The notes: generated by a model from the letters alone, not told the origin. A stretch of 64,000 nt of DNA from Saprospiraceae bacterium (GCA_021299835.1 JAJTER010000005.1:1-64000); one strand, 5' to 3'; shown: positions 1-9,163, counted from the stretch's first letter. Numbers and translations: made by a program.

Positions 1-587
1 ATTCAGATAAAACGCCTTCTGTAAGATGGAAAACGCAGGACGGTATCCTAATGGTGGGTGGTTCAGACGGGTCTGAAACGGGAAATGATATCGTTACAAA
101 AGATAAATACAGTGCTTTTGAACTGGTATTCGATTTTAAGTTGACGGAAGGTGCTAATTCTGGTATCAAATATTTTGTGGATGAATCTTATGATTCCAAT
201 GGAAAATCTGGCGTAGGTCTGGAATTTCAAATTCTGGATGATGCAAAACATCCGGATGCTAAAGAAGGTGTGGTTGGAAACAGAACACTGGGAAGTCTAT
301 ACGATTTGATCCCTTCTATTAAGGTAGAGCCAAGATTTCAAAAGAAAATTGGCGATTGGAATACAGGTAGAGTGATCGTTTATCCCGATAATAAAGTTCA
401 ACATTGGCTAAATGGCTATAAGGTAGTGGAATATGAAAGAAAATCTCCTATCTATAAAGCGTTGGTTGCCCGAAGTAAATACGTTAAATATTCTGGATTT
501 GGTGCTGCCGATGCTGGTCATATCCTTATTCAGGATCATGGAGATAATGTTTCTTTTAAAAACATTAAGATTAGGAAAATAAACTAA
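1..587 (+). CDS. DUF1080 (3-keto-disaccharide hydrolase-like) protein, 5'-truncated by window edge
   Basis: The reading frame is open from the first bases of the window, so the start lies upstream; about 195 codons are present. The visible part has the beta-sandwich pattern of the DUF1080 / 3-keto-disaccharide hydrolase family: a W-x4-DG opening strand, a segment on surviving 'GIKYF' edge strands, 'GLEFQILDD' and a late 'W N' strand near residues 120-130 of the fragment. Family members are usually exported and act on glycosides or oxidised sugars. The next gene, 20 bp downstream on the same strand, is a Tat-exported Gfo/Idh/MocA oxidoreductase, a common partner. The substrate is unknown. The signal peptide, if any, lies outside the window. 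Confidence 0.8.
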   Translation, partial: SDKTPSVRWKTQDGILMVGGSDGSETGNDIVTKDKYSAFELVFDFKLTEGANSGIKYFVDESYDSNGKSGVGLEFQILDDAKHPDAKEGVVGNRTLGSLYDLIPSIKVEPRFQKKIGDWNTGRVIVYPDNKVQHWLNGYKVVEYERKSPIYKALVARSKYVKYSGFGAADAGHILIQDHGDNVSFKNIKIRKIN

Positions 588-607
588 TAAAGTTTAAATC
601 AATAGCA

Positions 608-1945
608 ATGAAAACAAACAGAAGAGATTTTATTAAAAAATCAGTCTTAGCTGGTGCCGCCATTGGCTTCTCTGCTTCTAGTTATGCACGTATCATCGGT
701 GCCAATGACAGAGTGCGCGTAGCTTGTGTTGGATTTTCAGACCGTTTTAAAAGTTCTCACGTTCCTCCATTTAAAGAATTAATGGGCTCAATGAATTTTG
801 AAATGGTGGGTGTTTCTGATATCTGGAAAAAAAGAAGAGAAGACGGTAAGGCTTTTATCGATAAAGCGCTGGGTTCAAATGTTACTATGTATCGGAATAA
901 CGACGAACTCTACGCATCTAAAAATGTAGATGCCGTTTTTATGAGTACCGCCGATTTTCAACATGCACTCCATACCATTGAAGCAGTGAAAGCCGGATGC
1001 GATATTTATGCTGAAAAACCTCTGGCTGAAACGATGGCCGATAACAGAGCTGTGCTTAAAGCAGTGAAAGAATCAGGTAAAATTGTACAAATTGGTTCTC
1101 AAAGAAGAAGCGGCCAGAATTATCATGCAGCCGCTGATTTTATTAAAAGTGGTAAATTCGGCCCTATCGTTATGGTTGAATTAATGTGGAATGTTAATCA
1201 ACCCGGTCGTTGGAGAAGACCTGAACTGGTTTCTCAACTTAAAGAAGAAGATATCGATTGGAAACGTTATTTGTTAAATAGACCTTTCGAAGCTTTCGAC
1301 CCAAGAAAATATTTGGAATATCGCTTGTTCTGGCCATACTCCTCAGGTATTCCCGGTCAATGGATGAGTCACCAGATCGATACTGTTCACTGGTTCAGTG
1401 GATTAGCTCACCCAAGAAGTGCCGTTGCCAATGGTGGTATTTATCAGTGGAAAGACGGACGTACCAACGCCGATACCTTAACCGTTGTCTTCGATTATGG
1501 TCCTGCCGATGATCTGAAATCAGGGTTCCAGGTTCAATTCACCAGCCGTTTCTCAAATGGTGCAGGGGGTACTAAAGAATTGTACTACTCAAACGGTGGT
1601 ATGATTAATCTCGATACTAATGAAATTTCTTCTGAAGGTGGTATGGGAGAAAGGGAGGCAAAAGCAATGGGTATGCAAGCTAATCTACTACAAAGCTTTA
1701 AACTCGAAGGCGATAAAGTGGAAACTGCTGCCAATACAGGGGGTGACCCGCTTACCTTCAATCATATTAAAAACTGGATGGAATGCGTTCGTTCCAGAAA
1801 GCAACCTAATGCACCTATTGAAGCAGGTTACCAACATTCTATCGCAACCATCATGTCAACCGCTGCCTATAGAACAGGAGCTCGTGTGACTTTTGATGAG
1901 AAAACACAGGAAGTTCTTGCGAATGGAAAACCATTTTTGTATTAA
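608..1945 (+). CDS. Gfo/Idh/MocA family oxidoreductase with Tat signal
   Basis: This 445-residue protein starts with a twin-arginine motif (NRRDFIKK, residues 4-11) and a short hydrophobic, alanine-rich stretch, so it is probably moved folded across the inner membrane; tatC is in this window near 50.5 kb. The mature part opens with the Rossmann strand 'VRVACVG', and the family's EKP motif (AEKPLAE) is at about residue 138. These enzymes oxidise or reduce sugars and polyols with a tightly bound NAD(P). It lies 20 bp after a DUF1080 protein and probably shares its transcript, which suggests extracytoplasmic handling of a modified sugar. The exact substrate cannot be read from sequence. Confidence 0.9.
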   Translation: MKTNRRDFIKKSVLAGAAIGFSASSYARIIGANDRVRVACVGFSDRFKSSHVPPFKELMGSMNFEMVGVSDIWKKRREDGKAFIDKALGSNVTMYRNNDELYASKNVDAVFMSTADFQHALHTIEAVKAGCDIYAEKPLAETMADNRAVLKAVKESGKIVQIGSQRRSGQNYHAAADFIKSGKFGPIVMVELMWNVNQPGRWRRPELVSQLKEEDIDWKRYLLNRPFEAFDPRKYLEYRLFWPYSSGIPGQWMSHQIDTVHWFSGLAHPRSAVANGGIYQWKDGRTNADTLTVVFDYGPADDLKSGFQVQFTSRFSNGAGGTKELYYSNGGMINLDTNEISSEGGMGEREAKAMGMQANLLQSFKLEGDKVETAANTGGDPLTFNHIKNWMECVRSRKQPNAPIEAGYQHSIATIMSTAAYRTGARVTFDEKTQEVLANGKPFLY

Positions 1946-1961
1946 ACATTCTTTATAGATA

Positions 1962-1993
1962 AAGGGGCTGTCCATTCTCTTGGACAGCCTTTT
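1962..1993 (+). terminator. Rho-independent terminator after the Gfo/Idh/MocA gene
   Basis: An 8-bp perfect stem (GGCTGTCC at 1966-1973 with GGACAGCC at 1982-1989) extends by A-T and G-T pairs into AAGG and TTTT flanks, with an 8-nt loop and a short T run. It sits 20 bp after the stop codon of the oxidoreductase and before a convergent gene. Confidence 0.8.
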
Positions 1994-2052
1994 CTATGTC
2001 TGATCCTTATCTCTGACTTCGTTATTTTGCCGTTTTTTCTGGGGCTACTAAC

Positions 2053-2466
2053 CTAATATTCATTTTGTGGTAAAATGCAGTCAGTCTTTTTTCCAAACCA
2101 TTTATATCTGTTCTTAGCAATAAAGCGATAAATGGTATTTCGAAAAGAAAGAGGGAGTAAAAACCCTATTCTACCAAGTAGCGTATAAATACCTCCTAAT
2201 TTCTTTAGAACGGCTAAAGAAGCGTCGGAATATAAGAAAATTTGTCCATCCATGACTAATATTACGCTGTCTGATGATAGCATCGAGGGGGCTATCTGCT
2301 TAACAATATTTTGCCCTGCTTCAGATTGCAAATTTTCATACCTGAAAATTTTTCTTTGATCTCTTTTAATAATCCATTGCACTGAAAAGTGACAAAGATT
2401 GCACACCCCATCATAATAAAGAGTGGGTTGTGGATATATTTCAGGTGAAATGTCAATCTTTTTCAT
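2053..2466 (-). CDS. DCC-family (DUF393) thiol-disulfide oxidoreductase-like protein
   Basis: A 137-residue protein with the DxxCxxC hallmark of the DCC family near the N-terminus (DGVCNLC, about residues 19-25), followed by the usual 'F...ENLQS' strand and a late 'W' region. The family is predicted to have a thioredoxin-like fold and to act on thiols; no substrate is established. It is the last gene of a minus-strand run and begins 10 bp after radA ends, so it is probably cotranscribed with it. The length is typical for the family. Confidence 0.85.
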   Translation of the reverse strand: MKKIDISPEIYPQPTLYYDGVCNLCHFSVQWIIKRDQRKIFRYENLQSEAGQNIVKQIAPSMLSSDSVILVMDGQIFLYSDASLAVLKKLGGIYTLLGRIGFLLPLSFRNTIYRFIAKNRYKWFGKKTDCILPQNEY

Positions 2467-2475
2467 GAAGTTTGA

Positions 2476-3855
2476 TTACGTAAAAAGGACAGTGTATAAT
2501 TCTTCTAATCTTCCAAAAGAGTGAATCTTTATACCGAATCTTTGGGTATCCAGACCTTTCAAATTGTATTTTGAAAGATAAATCGTCTCAAATCCCAGGC
2601 GGTCAGCTTCCTGTATTCTTTGCTCAATCCGATTGACCGCTCTGATTTCTCCAGATAATCCTACTTCCCCAACAAAACAGCTTTTTTGTGGAATGGGAAC
2701 ATCTTCCAGTGAGGAAATGAGGGCGGCAACAATGGCCAGATCAATGCCCGGGTCGTCCACTCTAATACCACCGGCAATATTTAGAAAAACATCCCGCTGC
2801 CCAAAAGGCAATCCCCCTCTTTTTTCTAAAACCGCCAAAAGCATGCTTAATCGCCTCAAATCAAAACCAGTAGCTGATCTTTGAGGGGTGCCATAGACTG
2901 CTTTTGAAACCAAAGCCTGCGTTTCAATCAGCATGGGGCGCATACCTTCCTGGGTAGCAGCAACGGCACTGCCGCTCAGCGTTTCTTCGTGTTGAGAAAG
3001 CAAAAGCTCGGAAGGATTGGAAACCTGACGTAACCCTCCTGCCTGCATTTCATAAATACCCATTTCATCGGTAGAGCCAAATCGGTTCTTCAAGGTCCTG
3101 AGTATCCGATAGGTATATTGTTGTTCTCCCTCAAATTGAAGGACGGTGTCAACGATATGTTCCAGTAATTTTGGTCCAGCTAAGGTTCCATCTTTCGTTA
3201 TATGACCGATAAGAAAAACGGGGATATGAGTACTTTTCGCAAATCGCTGGAACTCCCCCGCACACTCTCTGATTTGAGAGATACTTCCCGGCATGGCATC
3301 TAAATAGGGTACAGAAAGGGTTTGTATGGAATCAGCAATAATCAGGTCTGGTTGAAAATCTAAGGCGATGGTGCAAATCCGGGTGGCATTGGTCTCTGTC
3401 AGAATGTAACATTGAGAAGGATTTCCTCCCAATCGGTCGGCACGCATTTTTATTTGTTCCTCACTTTCTTCCCCAGACACATAGATTACTTTAGCGTTTA
3501 TTTGTAGCGCAAGTTGAAGAAGAAGAGTAGATTTCCCAATGCCTGGTTGTCCTCCAATGAGAACGAGAGAACCTCTGACTATGCCTCCTCCGAGGACTCT
3601 GTTTAGTTCATCGTCACTCGTAACTAATCGAGGGGTATCATTTGATTGAATGTCCGGAAGCGCAATAGGCTGGGGGAGTATCTCATGTGGGGTGCCACTT
3701 TTCCAGGCATTCCTGCCTGGCTCCGCAGAAGTGTCTCGTTGGAGCACTTCCTCCTGATACGTGTTCCACTCTCCACAAGAGGGACATTTTCCGGTCCACT
3801 TAGGCGATTGTGCTCCACAGGAACTACAAATAAATACTTTTCTAACCTTCGACAA
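2476..3855 (-). CDS. radA: DNA repair protein RadA
   Basis: RadA is a RecA-like ATPase/helicase that processes branched recombination intermediates. The 459-residue protein has an N-terminal four-cysteine zinc finger (CSSCG then CPSCG, residues 10-27), a Walker A motif GGQPGIGKST at about 101, the RadA-specific KNRFG motif at about 255 and a C-terminal Lon-like domain. The chosen start is a TTG codon at 3855. It gives the usual RadA N-terminus just before the zinc finger, and I see no better ATG. It lies 10 bp downstream of the flavin reductase-like gene on the same strand. Confidence 0.96.
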   Translation of the reverse strand: MSKVRKVFICSSCGAQSPKWTGKCPSCGEWNTYQEEVLQRDTSAEPGRNAWKSGTPHEILPQPIALPDIQSNDTPRLVTSDDELNRVLGGGIVRGSLVLIGGQPGIGKSTLLLQLALQINAKVIYVSGEESEEQIKMRADRLGGNPSQCYILTETNATRICTIALDFQPDLIIADSIQTLSVPYLDAMPGSISQIRECAGEFQRFAKSTHIPVFLIGHITKDGTLAGPKLLEHIVDTVLQFEGEQQYTYRILRTLKNRFGSTDEMGIYEMQAGGLRQVSNPSELLLSQHEETLSGSAVAATQEGMRPMLIETQALVSKAVYGTPQRSATGFDLRRLSMLLAVLEKRGGLPFGQRDVFLNIAGGIRVDDPGIDLAIVAALISSLEDVPIPQKSCFVGEVGLSGEIRAVNRIEQRIQEADRLGFETIYLSKYNLKGLDTQRFGIKIHSFGRLEELYTVLFT

Positions 3856-3865
3856 TTTTTTATAT

Positions 3866-4489
3866 TTAGTTGGGCCTCGCGTAAGGTAAAATCTTCTTAA
3901 ATTCTGTAGTAAAATAAGTATCTAACCCTATTACGCCAGCCGTTTTTTGACCAATAATATCTAAACTTCCATTGGGAAAGATACCATTTTCAGGAACATA
4001 AATCTCCACTACTTTTCCGACAATCAATATATTACCATTACAAGCTAACTTTTGCTCCTCCTCCAGTTCCAGTCCTATTCGAATGTTGGCTTCCTCCACG
4101 TAAGGGGCAATGTGGGATGCTGAAAAATAGGGTGTTAATCCTGTTTTTTCAAATTCTGATACGCCCCAGGGGTAATCAGCAGAGGCTTGGTGGCTAGGGT
4201 CGATAAAGGCTTCCGGAACCAAATTTATGGTAAATTTTTTGCGTTCAATGATATTATGATAAGTGTGCCTGGGCACCGTAAGTGGTCTTATGAAAAATCC
4301 TAATCTTGCCGGTTGTGCTCCAATATGAACCAAGGAGTTAAATAATCCCAGATTGGTTCTGTTTCTCCCGTCCATCGTACCAACTAAGAAAGGTTGTTTA
4401 TATCCAGATAATGAATTTATCAGGTTCATTCTGTAAAATCTATCCATGCCAGCCAGTTGTTCTGGCGTAATTAGATGTGGTTGGTTCAT
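3866..4489 (-). CDS. Flavin reductase-like (FMN-binding split-barrel) protein
   Basis: A 207-residue protein resembling the flavin reductase / DIM6-NTAB family. The N-terminal part has the family's 'NLGLFNSLVHIGAQP' core strand region and a later 'INLV' strand. Such proteins bind FMN and either reduce flavin with NAD(P)H or serve as flavoprotein oxidoreductases. It sits inside a tight minus-strand run between a class IV aminotransferase and radA. Nothing in the context identifies the partner enzyme. Confidence 0.8.
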   Translation of the reverse strand: MNQPHLITPEQLAGMDRFYRMNLINSLSGYKQPFLVGTMDGRNRTNLGLFNSLVHIGAQPARLGFFIRPLTVPRHTYHNIIERKKFTINLVPEAFIDPSHQASADYPWGVSEFEKTGLTPYFSASHIAPYVEEANIRIGLELEEEQKLACNGNILIVGKVVEIYVPENGIFPNGSLDIIGQKTAGVIGLDTYFTTEFKKILPYARPN

Positions 4490-4516
4490 ATTTTTAAATA
4501 TAAATTAGTGGGTGAA

Positions 4517-5359
4517 CTAATTTGAGTGGTCCTTAATATAGGCTTCACAGTGTTTTTCCCATTCAGTCAATAAAAGGGATGCTTTGGGTCCTGGTTTCCC
4601 CTGACCTATCATCATTCCGTCTACATTAACCACAGGAAGAACTCCTTTAGTCGATGAAGTTATGAATATCTCGGATGCTTTGTCTAGATAATTCAGGGGC
4701 ACCTCTATTTCGTTGACCTTAAAATGTTTCGAGGCTATGGTAAGAATGTGTTTTCTTGTTATTCCTTTGAGTATCTTTTGAGCAGGGGTGAAAATTTCAT
4801 CATTAACCACAAAAAAGACATTTGCCCTAACCGTTTCTCTGTAAAACTGACCGTCATGATATAAAATTTCACCGGCACCCGCATTTTTCATCTCTTGTTG
4901 AAGCTTTATCCCTGTTAAATAATTAATGGATTTAACTTCAGGAAGTTCCCGTTGAAATAAATGGGTGATTAATTTTATGCCTGTTACATAGTCTTTTTGG
5001 GGTACCCATGAAATAGGATGTTGTAAAATCAGGTAATTTGGCGTCGATGGGGTATATCCATCTTCAGAATACCCCCCGGTTAGTAATAATCTTATACCAG
5101 CATCAGTCGTATTATTTGCCTCTATCAATGCATAAATCTGCTGGGCCATTTCATCTTTTGTGACAGGAATGGTAAGCCCTAAAATTTGAGCAGATCCGTA
5201 AAACCTGTTAAGATAATCATCTAGGAACATGACGGTTTTTTGTCGAACCAAAAAGTAGTCAAAAATACCGTATCCTCTTAAAATACTTAAATCGCTAACG
5301 GATAGCTTTACTTCTGAGGAGGCAGTTATCTGACCATTAAAATTATAATAAGTTGACAT
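4517..5359 (-). CDS. Aminotransferase class IV (PLP-dependent)
   Basis: The fold-type IV PLP enzyme family includes branched-chain aminotransferase, D-amino-acid aminotransferase and aminodeoxychorismate lyase. The protein begins 'MSTYYNFNGQ' and has the early 'LRGYGIFDYF' segment, a YLTGIK segment in which the lysine is the likely PLP-binding residue, and the later 'GITRKHIL' segment typical of the family. I place the start at 5359, giving 280 residues. The open frame extends upstream to 5479, but that part encodes an unrelated hydrophobic stretch in the spacer before this gene. Which member it is cannot be settled here. It is 27 bp upstream of the flavin reductase-like gene. Confidence 0.85.
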   Translation of the reverse strand: MSTYYNFNGQITASSEVKLSVSDLSILRGYGIFDYFLVRQKTVMFLDDYLNRFYGSAQILGLTIPVTKDEMAQQIYALIEANNTTDAGIRLLLTGGYSEDGYTPSTPNYLILQHPISWVPQKDYVTGIKLITHLFQRELPEVKSINYLTGIKLQQEMKNAGAGEILYHDGQFYRETVRANVFFVVNDEIFTPAQKILKGITRKHILTIASKHFKVNEIEVPLNYLDKASEIFITSSTKGVLPVVNVDGMMIGQGKPGPKASLLLTEWEKHCEAYIKDHSN

Positions 5360-5504
5360 ATCTTCGACGTTTAAAAGATGAATGAGCAAAACAAATATAC
5401 TAGGTATTGTCCTTACAGAATCTATAAAAAGAAACATATAAAATAAAAAAGTGTTGCCGCAATGCGACAACACAATCAAACTTATTTAAAGGGGCAATTT
5501 TTGA

Positions 5505-8078
5505 TTAATTACATTCGGAGAAGCCACAACTTTTGCAAATTAAGCATCCTTCCTTAAATATCAGGCCGTTAGGATCAGCACATTCAGGGCATTCTGCTTC
5601 TGAAGCAATGGTTCCGTCCGGGATAAATGCTTTTAAGGATCTTATGACGCCATTTTTCCATGTGTTGATGTAAGATTGTTCTACGGTGAGACCAGAAATT
5701 AAATCTACTACATTTAACAAAGGCATTCCATGTCTTAGGACGCCTGAAATAAGTTTTGCATAGTTCCAGAATTCTTTGTTGAACGAGCGGGACAATCCTT
5801 CAATCGTAATTTTATAGCCGTCCTTGTCCGTGAACTGGAAATCATACCTGCTTTGACCTTTGTCATCTTTTGCCTTGATTACCCAACCTTGTGTAACGTA
5901 ATCCGGGAATTTAAAGATATCGACCGCAGCACCGGTAAAAATTTCATAAGGCCTGTTGTGTAAAAGACCAATGACAGCCATCCACGGTTCGTTATTGTTC
6001 ATAAATCGAACGACTTTTGCATCCAGTATAACAGGTCTTTTCGGAGAGGACGTTTCGGGAAAAGAGGAAGTTGGGAGTTCTGAAGATCCTTCTTTTTTAT
6101 CGGAAATAAGGACCCCGGAACGAGAACCGTCACGGTAAATGGTGCAACCCTTACAACCTTCCTCCCATGCAGTCTGATAAATCTGACGCACCATCTCCAC
6201 AGAAGTCTCTTCCGGCACATTTACAGTCACTGAAATAGAATGATCTACCCATTTTTGAATAGCACCCTGCATTTTTACCTTTTGAACCCAGTCCACATCA
6301 TTTGCGGTTCCCTTATAATAAGGACTCGTGGCAATTATTTTGTCTAATTCGTCGGCAGGTAATTTTTTTACCTTGGCTACATCATAACCATTTATTTGCA
6401 ACCAATCCAAAAATTTATGGTGGAAAACGTGAAATTCTTCCCAGTGATCCCCCACTTCGTCTATAAAGTTAACTTCGACCTCCGGGTCATTAGGATTAAC
6501 CTTACGCCTTCTGGTGTAGGAAATCATAAATACAGGCTCTATTCCCGAAGTGGTCTGGGTCATCAAACTGGTAGTACCCGTAGGAGCAATAGTCAATAAT
6601 GCAATATTGCGTCGGCCATGAACGAGCATTTCCTCATATAAAGTTGGATCAGCTTCGCGTAAACGCTGGATAAATGGGTTGTTTTTTTCCCTTTCAGCGT
6701 CAAATACCGGGAAACTTCCTCTGTCTCTTGCAAGATGAACAGAACTTCTATAGGCATTAATGGCCAGTGTTTTGTGAATTTCAACAGATTTAGCCGTGCC
6801 TTCTTCAGAGCCATATCGCAAGCCGAGGGCAGCCAGCATATCACCTTCTGCAGTGATGCCCACGCCAGTTCTTCGTCCGTTGATACATGTTTTTCTTACC
6901 TTTTCCCAAAGGGTTTTTTCAACCGATTTCATTATGCTGTCTTCTGGATCGCGTTCCACCTTTGCAAGAATACCATCGATTTTCTCAATTTCCAGATCAA
7001 TGATGTCATCCATTAATTTCTGGGCAATCTGCACGTGTTTTGCAAAAAGATCAAAGTCAAAGGAAGATTCAGGGGTGAAAGGATTTTTTACATAATGATA
7101 TAAGTTGATGGCAAGTAAACGACAGCTATCGTAAGGGCAAAGAGGAATTTCTCCGCAAGGGTTCGTCGAAACCGTTTTGTAACCTAAATCTGCATAACAA
7201 TCGGCAACAGATTCCCTGATGATAGTGTCCCAGAAAAGCACGCCAGGTTCAGCAGATTTCCAAGCGTTATAAATGATTTTGTCCCAAATTTTTGATGCAT
7301 CTACCTCCTTGGTGAAGGTTGGATTTTTACTTTCAATGGGATATTGTTGTACATATTTTTTTCCTGAAATAACGGCACGCATAAATTTATCGTCAATTCT
7401 GACGGATACATTCGCGCCGGTAACTTTCCCCTGTTCCAATTTAGCATCTATAAAATCTTCAGCATCAGGGTGTTTACTTGAAACTGATAACATTAAAGCA
7501 CCACGACGGCCATCCTGAGCAACTTCTCGGGTTGAATTGGAATATCTTTCCATAAAAGGAACTATACCTGTAGAAGTTAAGGCAGAGTTCATGACAGGAC
7601 TTCCTTTTGGACGAATATGCGATAAGTCATGCCCAACACCTCCTCTTCTTTTCATTAATTGCACCTGCTCCTCATCGGTTCTGATAATACCGCCGTAGGA
7701 ATCTGCTCCGGTACCAATGACAAAACAGTTACTGAGGGAAGAAACCTGAAAATGGTTGCCAATGCCTGCCATAGGACTTCCCTGAGGGATGATATATTTA
7801 AAATCGGCAAGTAAGTCATATATTTCAGACTCAGTTAATGAGTTGGTATATTTAGCTTCAATTCTTGCCAATTCTTTGGCAATCCTTCTGTGCATGTCAT
7901 CAGGTGATTTTTCGTAAATCTTTCCAAATGAATCTTTTAAGGCATATTTGTTTACCCAAACACTGGCAGCCAGCGTGTCACCCTTAAAGTAGTCTGTAGC
8001 AGCGGCCAGTGCCTCTTCATGAGAGTACGTTTTTTGAAGGTTTTGTTCCGATTTTTTCAACATTAATGAAGTTCCCAT
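5505..8078 (-). CDS. nrdJ: Adenosylcobalamin-dependent (class II) ribonucleoside-diphosphate reductase
   Basis: This enzyme makes deoxyribonucleotides with an adenosylcobalamin radical, with or without oxygen. The 857-residue protein carries the active-site NPCGEIPL motif at about residue 305, the finger-loop region with 'APTGTTSLM' near 500, and a cysteine-rich C-terminus (CPEC...CLICKSCGFSEC), typical of the long class II form with redox and zinc-binding cysteines. No class I or class III reductase is in the window. Upstream lies a 371-bp gap with DnaA-box-like sequences, which could affect its expression. I see no cobalamin riboswitch there. Confidence 0.95.
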   Translation of the reverse strand: MGTSLMLKKSEQNLQKTYSHEEALAAATDYFKGDTLAASVWVNKYALKDSFGKIYEKSPDDMHRRIAKELARIEAKYTNSLTESEIYDLLADFKYIIPQGSPMAGIGNHFQVSSLSNCFVIGTGADSYGGIIRTDEEQVQLMKRRGGVGHDLSHIRPKGSPVMNSALTSTGIVPFMERYSNSTREVAQDGRRGALMLSVSSKHPDAEDFIDAKLEQGKVTGANVSVRIDDKFMRAVISGKKYVQQYPIESKNPTFTKEVDASKIWDKIIYNAWKSAEPGVLFWDTIIRESVADCYADLGYKTVSTNPCGEIPLCPYDSCRLLAINLYHYVKNPFTPESSFDFDLFAKHVQIAQKLMDDIIDLEIEKIDGILAKVERDPEDSIMKSVEKTLWEKVRKTCINGRRTGVGITAEGDMLAALGLRYGSEEGTAKSVEIHKTLAINAYRSSVHLARDRGSFPVFDAEREKNNPFIQRLREADPTLYEEMLVHGRRNIALLTIAPTGTTSLMTQTTSGIEPVFMISYTRRRKVNPNDPEVEVNFIDEVGDHWEEFHVFHHKFLDWLQINGYDVAKVKKLPADELDKIIATSPYYKGTANDVDWVQKVKMQGAIQKWVDHSISVTVNVPEETSVEMVRQIYQTAWEEGCKGCTIYRDGSRSGVLISDKKEGSSELPTSSFPETSSPKRPVILDAKVVRFMNNNEPWMAVIGLLHNRPYEIFTGAAVDIFKFPDYVTQGWVIKAKDDKGQSRYDFQFTDKDGYKITIEGLSRSFNKEFWNYAKLISGVLRHGMPLLNVVDLISGLTVEQSYINTWKNGVIRSLKAFIPDGTIASEAECPECADPNGLIFKEGCLICKSCGFSECN

Positions 8079-8287
8079 AGCTCTTTTAATTTCAAATCTT
8101 ATAAAAAATAATAATAAAATAGTGCCCGACCAGATGTCGGTTAAGTAAGGTTTCTCTTTTCCAGGAGTGGGAGTAGTTTGTTTTTAGTGTGATAATGAAA
8201 TCGGGTGCAATTTAATCTACCTATTTCAATTGTACAAATTTTACCGTCAACGTAATTTGAACAGCCTGTGGATAACTTTGCAAAAGA

Positions 8288-8295
8288 CAAATTTA
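8288..8295 (-). promoter_or_regulatory. Candidate -7 promoter element for nrdJ
   Basis: The minus strand reads TAAATTTG, a match to the Bacteroidota -7 consensus TAnnTTTG. I find no good -33 TTG at the usual distance. If used, transcription would begin near 8281, and the perfect DnaA box at 8267-8275 would sit just inside the transcript start. It would leave a 5' leader of about 200 nt. Confidence 0.3.
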
Positions 8296-8399
8296 TCAAG
8301 GAATAATGTAATATAAATATGTTTAATATGTATTGATTGTCAATAATTTGTATAAAATAAAAAAATAATTTGTTTTGTTAGTAAATAATTTGAAACAAA

Positions 8400-8439
8400 A
8401 TGTTGTTGTGGAAAACACGTATATTTTCCACAACAACAT
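8400..8439 (-). terminator. Long perfect hairpin downstream of the OmpH-like gene
   Basis: Two 16-nt arms (8400-8415 and 8424-8439) pair perfectly around an 8-nt loop. On the minus strand it begins 10 nt after the stop of the OmpH-like gene and is followed by TTTTGTTT, so it fits a rho-independent terminator. The arms also contain DnaA-box-like TTTTCCACA sequences in opposite orientations, so a second role is possible. Confidence 0.65.
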
Positions 8440-8449
8440 GTTGATAAGT

Positions 8450-9040
8450 CTATTGTTCCTTATTATTCAACAGTTCTACCACGGTAGTAGTTATATCTAA
8501 GTTTCTATCCACCATAAGTACACCTGTACCTGTAGCGTAGTTCAGTATATATTTATACCCTTTCTCTTTTCTGACATCCTCGAGAATGCCTTTTAGTTTA
8601 CCTTGAATAATACCTTGAAGTGCCTGTTGGTCTGCTAAAAGACCTTGACCCAGTCTCTCTTGTTCCGCTGCAAGACTTTGTTGTTTTTGCATTAGCCGCT
8701 GTTCTTCTTCCTGCACCTGTCGCGGTGTTAAGGTACCCGTTTGTACTCTGTTCTGAGCCTGAGCAAACTCTCTTTGTAAAGCCTGTCCTCTGGCTTGAAG
8801 GGAAGCTTCCGCTTCTTTTCCTTTTTGTTCCAACTTTGCTGCTTCTTCTTTAAAGAAACCATAATTTGACAATAAGCTATCTGTGTTTATGTACACGATG
8901 GAACCATCGGGTATATTTGAGTTTGCCGAAGCTGTATTGGTAGCGGTTGAACCTTTGCCTGAACTGATGAATTTATCAACCAGGAGAAAGGCAACTGCTA
9001 AAATCAATAAGATGTTTACGATGGAAAATTCGTTTTTCAT
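8450..9040 (-). CDS. OmpH/Skp-like coiled-coil protein with N-terminal anchor
   Basis: A 196-residue protein: a hydrophobic segment at about residues 6-21 (signal anchor or signal peptide), a low-complexity linker, then a Q/E-rich coiled-coil from about 60 to 150 and a conserved end strand ('YILNYATGTGVLMVD'). This is the architecture of OmpH/Skp periplasmic chaperones, which hold outer-membrane proteins before insertion. The open frame reaches 9103, but Met at 9040 starts directly before the signal-like sequence. It faces the sulfatase gene divergently. Confidence 0.8.
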   Translation of the reverse strand: MKNEFSIVNILLILAVAFLLVDKFISSGKGSTATNTASANSNIPDGSIVYINTDSLLSNYGFFKEEAAKLEQKGKEAEASLQARGQALQREFAQAQNRVQTGTLTPRQVQEEEQRLMQKQQSLAAEQERLGQGLLADQQALQGIIQGKLKGILEDVRKEKGYKYILNYATGTGVLMVDRNLDITTTVVELLNNKEQ

Positions 9041-9163
9041 GGTGAGCTTTATAAAAGTTTTAATAATATAATGAACAAAAGTGCTATTTTTTTTCTGCAT
9101 CACAAAGGAAATGTGTACCGTTATTTTCTTACATTGAGTAAAATAAATTTTAAATCGTCTGTT

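Larger units (their letters stand above)
8079..8449. other. 371-bp AT-rich intergenic region with DnaA-box-like sites
   Basis: No gene is visible. Bases 8281-8400 have 18 G or C of 120 by hand count. On the minus strand a perfect DnaA box (TTATCCACA) covers 8267-8275. Three 9-mers with one mismatch lie at 8407-8415 (minus), 8424-8432 (plus, TTTTCCACA) and 8439-8447 (minus, TTATCAACA). A minus-strand -7-like element TAAATTTG lies at 8288-8295. This could be a DnaA-regulated nrdJ promoter or a replication origin; neither is shown. Confidence 0.5.

Noticed and set aside
8079-8449. Cobalamin riboswitch upstream of the B12-dependent reductase
   Set aside because: I looked for the conserved B12-box and core segments in both orientations and saw none; the tract is too AT-rich and unstructured apart from one hairpin.
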